Positions 37,205 to 43,143 of a stretch of DNA of 64,000 bases are shown here, piece after piece (position 1 is the stretch's first letter; every line of letters begins with the position of its first letter). Origin of the DNA: Aquariibacter albus (GTDB lineage Bacteria; Pseudomonadota; Gammaproteobacteria; Burkholderiales; Burkholderiaceae_C); NCBI RefSeq assembly GCF_014145335.1, contig NZ_JACIVI010000006.1, positions 119,693-183,692 of the forward strand, given 5' to 3'. Made by a program: the position numbers and the translations under genes. The notes beneath the pieces are model-generated. The model was not told the origin of the DNA. It did no database searches and was given only the letters and a program-made list of their open reading frames with translations.

Positions 37205-38163
37205 GCCGCCCGGCCCCCGCCCGGCCCAGCCCCCCCGCAGCGGCCGGCCGGCCGTCCCGGGCGGCGGCGGCGCCCGCCTGCCGCCCGGCCGGCACCCCGC
37301 AGGCCCTGGGCCGCGCCGCCACCGTCGCGCTCTACGAGGAGCTGGCCCTCGCGCCCAAGCCCGGCCTGGTCTCCTTCGTCGACCGCGGCAGCCACCACGA
37401 CATGGACGGCGCCACCTTCCTGCGCAGCCTCTTCGCGCTGCGCGGCTACTTCGTCGCCATCGCCCGGCTGGGCGCCGAGGGCGCCGCCTTCCCCGCGCTG
37501 GAAGCCTGCGGCCAGGCCGCCGAGGCGCGCATGCTGGCGGCCACCGGCGGCATCAACACCCACCGCGGCGCCGTCTTCAGCCTGGGCCTGCTGTGTGCGG
37601 CCGGCGGGGCTGCCGCGGCAGCCGGCGAAGCCCTGAGCCCGGCGGCGATCCGCGCCCGCCTGCGCCGGCACTGGGGCGAAGCCCTGCAAGCCCGCCGCCT
37701 GCGCCCGCCGCGCCTGCCCGGCGGCCTGGCCGCGCAGCGCCTGGGCCTGCGCAGCGCCTCCGACGAAGCGGCCGACGCCTTCCCCGTGCTCTTCGACCAC
37801 ACCCTGCCCACCCTGCAGGCCGGCCGGGCCCGCGGCCTGGACCCCGCCAGCGCGCGGCTGGACGCCCTGCTCGCCACCGTCGCCGTGCTGGACGACAGCA
37901 ACCTCGCCCTGCGCGGCGGCCGGGCCGGGCTGGACTGGGCCCGCGCCGCCGCGCGCGACTTCCTCGCGGCCGGGGGCGCCGGCCGCCCCGGCGGCCGGGC
38001 CGCGGCCTGGGCCCTGCACCGCGCCTTCGTCGCCCGCCGCCTCTCGCCCGGCGGCGCCGCCGACCTGCTCGCCGCCGCCTGCTGGCTGGAACGCGTCGGC
38101 CGCCTGGGCCAAGGCGCGCCGGCCCCGGCCGCAGCCGGCGCATCGCCCCGAAACCCGCGATGA
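37201..38163 (+). CDS. mdcB: Triphosphoribosyl-dephospho-CoA synthase
   Basis: Makes the prosthetic-group precursor from ATP and dephospho-CoA. 320 residues with an unusual Pro/Ala-rich leader (about 30 residues) before the conserved LALAPKPGLVSFVDRGSHHDMDGATFLRSLFALRGYF. Other family blocks are ATGGINTHRGAVFSLGLL and LLATVAVLDDSNLALRGG. Placed after mdcG rather than after mdcA as in Pseudomonas and Klebsiella. ATGA overlaps on both sides. Confidence 0.94.
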   Translation: MSRPAPARPSPPAAAGRPSRAAAAPACRPAGTPQALGRAATVALYEELALAPKPGLVSFVDRGSHHDMDGATFLRSLFALRGYFVAIARLGAEGAAFPALEACGQAAEARMLAATGGINTHRGAVFSLGLLCAAGGAAAAAGEALSPAAIRARLRRHWGEALQARRLRPPRLPGGLAAQRLGLRSASDEAADAFPVLFDHTLPTLQAGRARGLDPASARLDALLATVAVLDDSNLALRGGRAGLDWARAAARDFLAAGGAGRPGGRAAAWALHRAFVARRLSPGGAADLLAAACWLERVGRLGQGAPAPAAAGASPRNPR

Positions 38164-39074
38164 GCTGGGTACTGCTCTTCAGCGGCCAGGGCAGCCAACA
38201 CCCGGCCATGCTGCCCTGGCTGGACCCCGCCGACCCCCTGCTGCGCGAAGCCGCCCGCCGCCTGGGCGCCGCCGACTGGCGTGCCGTGCTGGCCGATCCG
38301 GCACGGCGACACCGCAACGCCGAAGCGCAACTGCTGCTCAATGCCAGCGCCCTGGCCGCCTGGCACCAGCTGGCCCCCGGCCTGCCGCCGCCCTGCGCCG
38401 TGGCCGGCTACAGCGTCGGCGAACTGGCCGCCGCCTCGGCCGCCGGCGCCTTCGACGCCGCCACCGCGCTGGACCTGGCCGAAGCCCGCGCCCGCGCCAT
38501 GGACGCCTGCGCCGCCCGCGAACCCGGCGGCCTCATCGCCCTGGCCGGCCCCGCGCCCGACGCCCTCCTGGCCCTGGCCCAAACCGCCGGCCTGCACCTG
38601 GCCATCGACCGCCTGCCCGCCCTGTGCATTGCCGGCGGCCCGCCCACCGCGCTGGACCGCGCCGAACAAGCCGCCGCCCAGGCCGGCGCGCAAGCCACCC
38701 GGCTGGCCGTGGACCTCGCCTCGCATACCCCGGCCATGCAGGCCGCGGCCACCGCCTTCGCCCTGCACCTGGCCCACACCCCCGTGCAAGCCCCCCGCCT
38801 GCCCCTGCTGGCCGCCGACGGCGCCCAGCCCGTGCGCCACGCCGCCGAAGCCCGCGCCCGCCTCGCCGGCCAGATCGCAAAGCCGCTGTGCTGGCGCGGC
38901 GTCGTCGAACAACTGGCCGACCAGGCACCGAAAGCCGTCCTGGAGATCGGACCCGGCAACGCCCTGGCCCGCGACTGGGCCAACCGCTTCCCCCACCTCC
39001 CCGCCCGCTCCGCCGACGAATTCCGCAGCGCCGCCGCCGTGCAGGCCTGGGTGCGCAGGCAGTTGGAACGCTGA
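38160..39074 (+). CDS. mdcH: Malonyl transferase of malonate decarboxylase
   Basis: Malonyl-CoA:ACP transacylase-type enzyme that charges the carrier with malonate from malonyl-CoA to start the cycle. 304 residues; FSGQGSQHPAMLPWL, the nucleophile elbow GYSVGELAAAS, and LASHTPAMQAAATAF (catalytic His region) are visible. Its start overlaps the mdcB stop. It is the last gene of the operon. Confidence 0.95.
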   Translation: MSWVLLFSGQGSQHPAMLPWLDPADPLLREAARRLGAADWRAVLADPARRHRNAEAQLLLNASALAAWHQLAPGLPPPCAVAGYSVGELAAASAAGAFDAATALDLAEARARAMDACAAREPGGLIALAGPAPDALLALAQTAGLHLAIDRLPALCIAGGPPTALDRAEQAAAQAGAQATRLAVDLASHTPAMQAAATAFALHLAHTPVQAPRLPLLAADGAQPVRHAAEARARLAGQIAKPLCWRGVVEQLADQAPKAVLEIGPGNALARDWANRFPHLPARSADEFRSAAAVQAWVRRQLER

Positions 39075-39170
39075 GGGCCGGTCTGCGGGATTCGGCTGCG
39101 GCCGGGGGCGTCTGACGGCGCGCCGGGATGGGCTGGCGCGGGTTGAAAAGAAACCGCGGCGCAAAGCGAG

Positions 39171-39200
39171 CTGACAGGCGACATGCGCAACGCCTGTCAG
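39171..39200 (+). terminator. Hairpin downstream of mdc operon
   Basis: Perfect 10-bp arms, CTGACAGGCG and CGCCTGTCAG, around a 10-base loop, 97 bases after mdcH. No T run. Candidate end of the malonate transcript and the last high-GC structure before the cassette region. Confidence 0.5.
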
Positions 39201-39474
39201 GCCCAACCACACGCTGACGAATTGCGCAGTCAACCGGCCAGGGCTGGGTTCTGCGTCGGTCTGCCGCTGCCTGCGCCCGGCATGGGGCGCACCACACGAC
39301 AGCAGCCCATACCGTGAGGATTTAGGCCGGATAAAGCCTGAACACAAGCCCGCTGATGACGGTGTACGCATGCTCTGGGCAGAGGAGGACAGCTCCGCTA
39401 TCCTGTGCTTATGCGTCATGCGCAGCGCGCGTTAGACATCAAGCGCGGATGGCTGGAGTGACGTCCATTACACG
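39201..39474. other. Non-coding boundary of the cassette array
   Basis: No gene is recognised here. Base composition falls steadily towards 39475. GTTAGAC at 39431-39437 matches the integron simple-site consensus GTTRRRY and may be the remains of an attI site or of an earlier cassette junction. A frame ending at the TAG of this site (MLWAEEDSSAILCLCVMRSAR, 39370-39435) could be the tail of a lost cassette gene, but it is too short to call. No integrase sequence is seen on either strand. Confidence 0.45.
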
Positions 39475-39504
39475 TTAGAGCTCACGACAGAAACTCGCCA
39501 ACCT

Positions 39505-39987
39505 ATGAAGATCACTGAGACTCCTGTCGATTCAAAGTCACTGGCCGACTTGACCTCGTTTGCGAACGGCATTCTCGAAATGCTTCCAAAGCGTGATCCA
39601 GATTCAGAATTTCTGGATGTGATTGATCAGACCTTGTATGACTGGCAGCAATCTGGAGCCAATCCTGTCGAAGGGGTTGAGGAAGACGATCTGATCTATG
39701 CATTGGGAGTTCTCTGGGGCAACCATCTCGTCAAAGAACATGCATGGAGATGGGCCGATCTCACCTTCCACGAGTTCAATGATTGGACTGGCCGTGCCGT
39801 CGTTTCGGAATCAGGCTCGCTTTCAATATTGCCGTTCGCCTATATCCGCGAATGCCTAGATGGCGAAGACGAAGTGAAGATCAGTGCCGTGCCCGTTGCT
39901 CTGCGATCGAATGTAATCCCAGAGTTCCCTCCTGGCACCTTCGAGAATGTGATGCATGGGCTCCAAAGAATCGTGCCGCGCGGGTGA
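39505..39987 (+). CDS. Cassette 1: conserved hypothetical protein
   Basis: A 160-residue acidic cytoplasmic protein, unrecognised beyond a possible resemblance to DUF3806-type proteins in DLIYALGVLWGNHLVKEHAWRWADLTFHEFNDWTGRAVVSESGSLSILPFAYI. No signal peptide or membrane span. Codon use is AT-richer than the chromosome. The stop lies two bases before the attC1 R'' box. Start ATG at 39505 lies 30 bases inside the cassette, as is usual. Confidence 0.7.
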   Translation: MKITETPVDSKSLADLTSFANGILEMLPKRDPDSEFLDVIDQTLYDWQQSGANPVEGVEEDDLIYALGVLWGNHLVKEHAWRWADLTFHEFNDWTGRAVVSESGSLSILPFAYIRECLDGEDEVKISAVPVALRSNVIPEFPPGTFENVMHGLQRIVPRG

Positions 39988-39988
39988 G

Positions 39989-40057
39989 CCCTAACCCTTC
40001 CATCGAGAGGACATGACCCAGCAAGCCGGGTCATGCCTCTCATGTCAAACGTTAGCC
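39989..40057 (+). other. attC1 integron recombination site
   Basis: R'' CCCTAAC (39989-39995), inner arm GAGAGG pairing with CCTCTC, a central imperfect palindrome ATGACCC/GGGTCAT, and R' GTTAGCC (40051-40057). 69 bases. Its outer parts are nearly identical to attC4. Confidence 0.85.
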
Positions 40058-40065
40058 AGCACACC

Positions 40066-40530
40066 ATGCTCATCCGCAACTTCAAACCAGCCGATGCTGA
40101 TGAATTGAGGCAAGTTTTCTATTTGTCCGTCCATGATCTTGCGAGAAATTTCTACACGCCAGAACAACTAGATGTTTGGGCACCAGAGAGTTATGACAAA
40201 CAGTCGTGGCTGCAAAGGCTCTCTGCGAACAATCCTTTCGTGGCCACTATTGACGGTCAGATTGCTGGATTCGCCGACCTCCAGAGCACTGGTTACATTG
40301 ATCAATTCTTCGTTGCAAGCTCATTTGCCAGGCGTGGTGTTGGGGCGACACTGATGCATCACATACTTGGCGCGGCATTGGATAGGCGCATAGATCATGT
40401 GTATTCGCACGTTAGCTTGGCCGCAGAGCAATTCTTCTCCAATCATGGCTTCAGTGTTACTGAGCGCAGAGTGGTTCGCGTCAAAGACATCGAGATGGCG
40501 AATGCCAGAATGGAAAGAAGTGCTGGCTAA
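40066..40530 (+). CDS. Cassette 2: GNAT N-acetyltransferase
   Basis: GNAT-fold acetyltransferase of 154 residues. Begins MLIRNFKPADADELRQVFYLSVHDLARNFYTPEQLDVWAPE, typical of the YafP/ElaA-like branch. The acetyl-CoA site is QFFVASSFARRGVGATLMHHIL (R-R-x-G-x-G/A). HVSLAAEQFFSNHGFSVTERRVV is the C-terminal beta-bulge region. The substrate could be an antibiotic, polyamine or protein and cannot be told. ATG at 40066 is preferred over an ATG inside attC1. Its TAA stop lies inside R'' of attC2. Confidence 0.87.
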   Translation: MLIRNFKPADADELRQVFYLSVHDLARNFYTPEQLDVWAPESYDKQSWLQRLSANNPFVATIDGQIAGFADLQSTGYIDQFFVASSFARRGVGATLMHHILGAALDRRIDHVYSHVSLAAEQFFSNHGFSVTERRVVRVKDIEMANARMERSAG

Positions 40531-40584
40531 CAATTCATTCAAGCCGACGCCGCTTCGCGGCGCGGCTTAATTCAGACGTTAGGC
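40525..40584 (+). other. attC2 integron recombination site
   Basis: R'' GGCTAAC (40525-40531) and R' GTTAGGC (40578-40584). A 60-base element with the central palindrome GCCGCGCCGCGAAGCGGCG-type stem around TTCG. Classic 59-base-element size; different inner sequence from attC1 and attC4. Confidence 0.9.
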
Positions 40585-40610
40585 ATCACAAACAAGCCAC
40601 GGAGGTCCTC

Positions 40611-41027
40611 ATGCTTCGCAGAACTGCCATCGCATTCGCAGCCCTTTCCGCCGCCAGCTGGGCCTTTGCCTCTGGCCCTTCAACCACTGAGCCAGCGCAG
40701 GCTGCCGCATTGGCTTGGCTCAACCTCGTCGACGCTGCGGACTCCCGGTCAAGTTGGGAACAGGCGTCAGTCAACTTCAAGTCTGCAGTCACCAGTGCGC
40801 AGTGGTCACAAGCCCTGAACGGAGTACGCGGTCCGCTCGGCGCGCTTCGGCAACGAGAGCAAAAGACCGCTCAGTCCACAAAGTCGCTTCCTGGGGCTCC
40901 AGACGGTCAATACGTGGTGCTTCAGTACCAGTCTTCATTCCAGAGCAAGGCAAACGCAACCGAGACCGTGACGGTGGTCTTGGACCCAGACGGATCTTGG
41001 CGGGTTGTCGGTTACTTCATCAAGTAG
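40611..41027 (+). CDS. Cassette 3: exported DUF4019-type protein
   Basis: A 138-residue exported protein. Signal peptide MLRRTAIAFAALSAASWAFA, then AALAWLNLVDAADSRSSWEQASVNFKSAVTSAQWSQALNGVRGPLGAL and VLQYQSSFQSKANATETVTVVLDPDGSWRVVGYFIK. This is the pattern of DUF4019 (small periplasmic alpha+beta domain, NTF2-like in appearance), which recurs in integron cassettes. AGG-rich ribosome site upstream of the ATG. Function unknown. Confidence 0.8.
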   Translation: MLRRTAIAFAALSAASWAFASGPSTTEPAQAAALAWLNLVDAADSRSSWEQASVNFKSAVTSAQWSQALNGVRGPLGALRQREQKTAQSTKSLPGAPDGQYVVLQYQSSFQSKANATETVTVVLDPDGSWRVVGYFIK

Positions 41028-41051
41028 CAGCGCGGTGCCGGGCGCGGTGAT

Positions 41052-41180
41052 GCCTAACCCCTCGCTCAAGCTGACCCGCTACGGCAGCCGTCGCAAGCCT
41101 TGTGTGCGGCGCCTTCGGCACCTTCGCACACAAGGCTTACGCCGCCTGCCTACGCGGGCAGCTTAGCTCGAACGTTAGAC
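41052..41180 (+). other. attC3 integron recombination site (long form)
   Basis: R'' GCCTAAC (41052-41058) and R' GTTAGAC (41174-41180), 129 bases. The centre holds a long palindrome (AAGCCTTGTGTGCGG ... AAGGCTTACGCC type arms around TTCGGC). It is twice as long as attC2, like the long attC sites of some chromosomal integrons. Confidence 0.85.
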
Positions 41181-41195
41181 GCCACAGGAGGCGCC

Positions 41196-41762
41196 TTGAA
41201 GCAACAAGACATTGACTACATCTGCAAGCAGATGCTCCATATTGATTGGTCGCCCAGGCTTGACGCCAAGGCGCTCGAAGTACTGGCCAGATGCGACTCC
41301 AAGCTGGAAGCAATGTTTATCCTGGGGGCGTGTGATTTCATTCGTCAACGCTGCCCAGTCGTTCCTCAGTTGTCCACATCCTCGGTTCGTGTGAGCGAAC
41401 GCATATATGAGGGAATTTGGCTGTGGGAGCCCTGGTTTGCATGGGATCTTGATGATCTTCCAGAAGACAAGCGCGGTGGTCCATCGGCACTTCTCTTTGT
41501 CCCGCAGTTCGAATCATCGGAAAAGAAAATCACACACGACTTGGCGTTGTTCTATGGCGACGACAACGGAAGTCCACGGTGGTCACTTAAGCACGTGGTT
41601 GAGATAGACGGGTATGGCGTTCACAAGGGAAGAAGAGAGAAAGATGAATCGAGGGACGTAGGTCTCTCCTATCGGGTCAACAGGTTCTACGAAGAGACCG
41701 ACAAGCCGTTGGATTGGTTCAAAACGATAGTTCATCAAGATGCCGAATCCGGTGTCGCCTAA
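41196..41762 (+). CDS. Cassette 4: PD-(D/E)XK nuclease-like protein
   Basis: A 188-residue soluble protein from a TTG start with AGGAG six bases upstream (ATG starts farther up lie inside attC3). The N-terminal half reads ALEVLARCDSKLEAMFILGACDFI. The C-terminal half has VVEIDGYGVHKGRREKDESRDVGLSYRVNRFYEET. E-I-D-G-x-x-x-H ... D-x-x-R-D-x-x-L is the pattern of DUF559/Vsr-like restriction-fold proteins, with Glu/Asp as metal ligands. I infer a nuclease fold; activity and partners are unknown. No methyltransferase lies nearby. The stop overlaps R'' of attC4. Confidence 0.65.
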   Translation: MKQQDIDYICKQMLHIDWSPRLDAKALEVLARCDSKLEAMFILGACDFIRQRCPVVPQLSTSSVRVSERIYEGIWLWEPWFAWDLDDLPEDKRGGPSALLFVPQFESSEKKITHDLALFYGDDNGSPRWSLKHVVEIDGYGVHKGRREKDESRDVGLSYRVNRFYEETDKPLDWFKTIVHQDAESGVA

Positions 41763-41828
41763 CCCTTCCATCGAGAGGACGTCACAAGGGCTAAGCCCTT
41801 GCGCCGCCTCTCATGTCAAACGTTAGGC
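41757..41828 (+). other. attC4 integron recombination site
   Basis: R'' GCCTAAC (41757-41763) and R' GTTAGGC (41822-41828), 72 bases. The left part CCCTTCCATCGAGAGGAC and right part CCTCTCATGTCAAACGTTAG repeat attC1; only the central loop differs (CAAGGGCTAAGCCCTTG). Confidence 0.9.
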
Positions 41829-41832
41829 CTCT

Positions 41833-42261
41833 ATGCGCTATCAACTTGCTCGCTTTGCCGCTATGACACTCCTTACCGCAGAGGTTTGCGCTCAGTCAGC
41901 GATACCCGCTTCCTCTGAGGAGGAGGTCACCCTAGGCTGGCGCTTTGCCGAGTGTTCTGACTTCTACCTTCTCTCAAGCGAAACGACCACATCCAGTGAC
42001 GCAAAGCTCTCTGAGCAGTTGGCTCGAATGCAGAAGGTGAACTTCGCAGCTGCAGTGGCGCTAGTTGGTGAAGACAAGTATCGCGCCGAGGCGACAGATC
42101 GGCGAAAGGAGTTCATCACCAAGCTGAGTGCAGCCGGCAGTCAAGACGCGATGAGAAAGGTCGACACTCAGTGCAAGGAACTCTTAGAAACAAGTATTCA
42201 GGTCGCAGCACCAAGGATCAGAACCTTGGCGGCTAGAAAGCAAGCAGAGAAAAGCAAGTGA
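41833..42261 (+). CDS. Cassette 5: exported hypothetical protein
   Basis: A 142-residue protein with a signal peptide (MRYQLARFAAMTLLTAEVCAQS). The mature part is helical, Lys/Glu-rich and has two cysteines (FAECSDFYLL and DTQCKELLET), which could form a disulfide. Family not recognised. Ends KQAEKSK 16 bases before the attC5 R'' box. Confidence 0.65.
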   Translation: MRYQLARFAAMTLLTAEVCAQSAIPASSEEEVTLGWRFAECSDFYLLSSETTTSSDAKLSEQLARMQKVNFAAAVALVGEDKYRAEATDRRKEFITKLSAAGSQDAMRKVDTQCKELLETSIQVAAPRIRTLAARKQAEKSK

Positions 42262-42277
42262 GTCGCTTGCCCCTGCG

Positions 42278-42312
42278 GCCTAACCCATCCGTCAAGGGCA
42301 CTGGAAGAACCT
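42278..42312 (+). other. attC5, truncated
   Basis: R'' GCCTAAC (42278-42284) and a left arm CCATCCGTCAAGGGCAC resemble the left half of an attC. No GTTRRRY box follows. The sequence instead passes into an IS end at about 42313, so the site was cut by the insertion or a later deletion. Confidence 0.65.
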
Positions 42313-42501
42313 TGTTTTACTTTAGTGGACACTCCAACCTAACAGAAGGAGTGTTTGATGGGAAAGCCGGGGCCGCAGATGGTGGATCGCTACGGAGTTG
42401 ATTTCAAAATCACTGCGATCAAGCTGCGCGAGCGGGATCGCGTCACGGCTTTTCCAGGGCAGGGGCCTCACGTCTCGACGCCCAGCCCTCCGATCCCCTG
42501 A
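42313..42501 (+). mobile_element. Remnant of an IS3-family element (left end and orfA N-terminus)
   Basis: After an IS-like end (TTTAGTGGACACTCCAACC, from about 42320), an ATG at 42358 with AGAAGGAG upstream opens MGKPGPQMVDRYGVDFKITAIKLRERD. That is the N-terminus of IS3-family transposase OrfA proteins. Resemblance stops after about 24 residues; the frame runs into unrelated sequence and ends at 42501. No orfB or right end is present. The junction is a deletion into high-GC chromosomal sequence; the 48 bases before the next gene show nothing else. Confidence 0.7.
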
Positions 42502-42549
42502 AGCCATCGGTGCCAGTCCGCCGCCCTGGCCCACCCACAATCCCCCGCC

Positions 42550-43071
42550 ATGGACGACCTGCGCACCCTGATCTCCCGCCACCCCACCCCGGGCCGCTTG
42601 GAGCAGCTTCTGCTGCGGCCCGCCCGGGGGCAGCCGGGCCTGGCGGTGGAGGCGGCGGAGGCGCTGGCGGGCCGGGGTTTGCGGGGGGACCGCAGTGCGG
42701 CCCGGGCGCCGAGCCGGCCGGAGGGGGGCAAGCGGCAGGTGACGCTGATCCAGGCGGAGCATCTGGCCCTGATTGCCGGCTGGACGGGCCGGCCGCTGGC
42801 GGAGCTGGGCAGCTTGCGGCGCAATCTGGTGGTGTCGGGCTTGAACCTGCTGGCGGCGCGCTCGCCGTTTGCCGACCGGCCTTTGCGGCTGCGGATCGGG
42901 GCGGAGGTGCTGCTGGAGATCACCGGCCCCTGCGACCCTTGCTCGAAGATGGAGGCGCTGCTGGGCCCGGGGGGCTACAACGCGGTGCGCGGCCATGGCG
43001 GGGTGTGCGCGCGGGTGCTGCAGGGCGGCTGGCTGCGGGCGGGGGACGCGCTGCGGGTGGAAGCGGGCTGA
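42550..43071 (+). CDS. MOSC-domain protein
   Basis: A 173-residue MOSC-fold protein (domain of molybdenum cofactor sulfurases and YiiM/YuaD-like proteins). Blocks are GRGLRGDRSA, RQVTLIQAEHLALIAGW, LRRNLVVSGLNLLAARSPFADRPLRLRIGAEVLLEITGPCDPCSKMEALLG and GHGGVCARVLQGGWLRAGD. Cys in GPCDPC is the conserved MOSC cysteine. Stand-alone MOSC proteins of this type may handle sulfur or N-hydroxylated bases; the substrate here is unknown. High-GC codon use places it outside the cassette array. Confidence 0.88.
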   Translation: MDDLRTLISRHPTPGRLEQLLLRPARGQPGLAVEAAEALAGRGLRGDRSAARAPSRPEGGKRQVTLIQAEHLALIAGWTGRPLAELGSLRRNLVVSGLNLLAARSPFADRPLRLRIGAEVLLEITGPCDPCSKMEALLGPGGYNAVRGHGGVCARVLQGGWLRAGDALRVEAG

Positions 43072-43143
43072 GGCCCTTCCAGCCGCCGCCCCGGCCGCCG
43101 GGGGGGGGTGCGCCGGCCCGGCCGCACGGCCGGGGACCGGGCT

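Larger units (their letters stand above)
39475..42312 (+). mobile_element. Integron gene-cassette array without integrase (CALIN-like)
   Basis: Five consecutive promoterless-looking genes in one direction, each followed by an attC recombination site, with a base composition clearly lower in GC than the flanking chromosome. Cassette boundaries fall at the G/TT of GTTAGNN sites at 39474/39475, 40051/40052, 40578/40579, 41174/41175 and 41822/41823. R'' of each attC is complementary (or one mismatch) to the start of its own cassette, as expected for excised circles. The array is interrupted at the right by an IS remnant. No intI lies in the window. Confidence 0.88.

Noticed and set aside
39201..39437. 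GCCCAAC (39201-39207) and GTTAGAC (39431-39437) as ends of another attC
   Set aside because: The boxes are 224 bases apart and the intervening sequence lacks the paired inner arms of an attC site.
42358..42501. A functional small gene starting MGKPGPQMVDRYG
   Set aside because: Only the first 24 residues resemble an IS3-family OrfA; the rest is the frame read-through into unrelated DNA, so it is a fragment.
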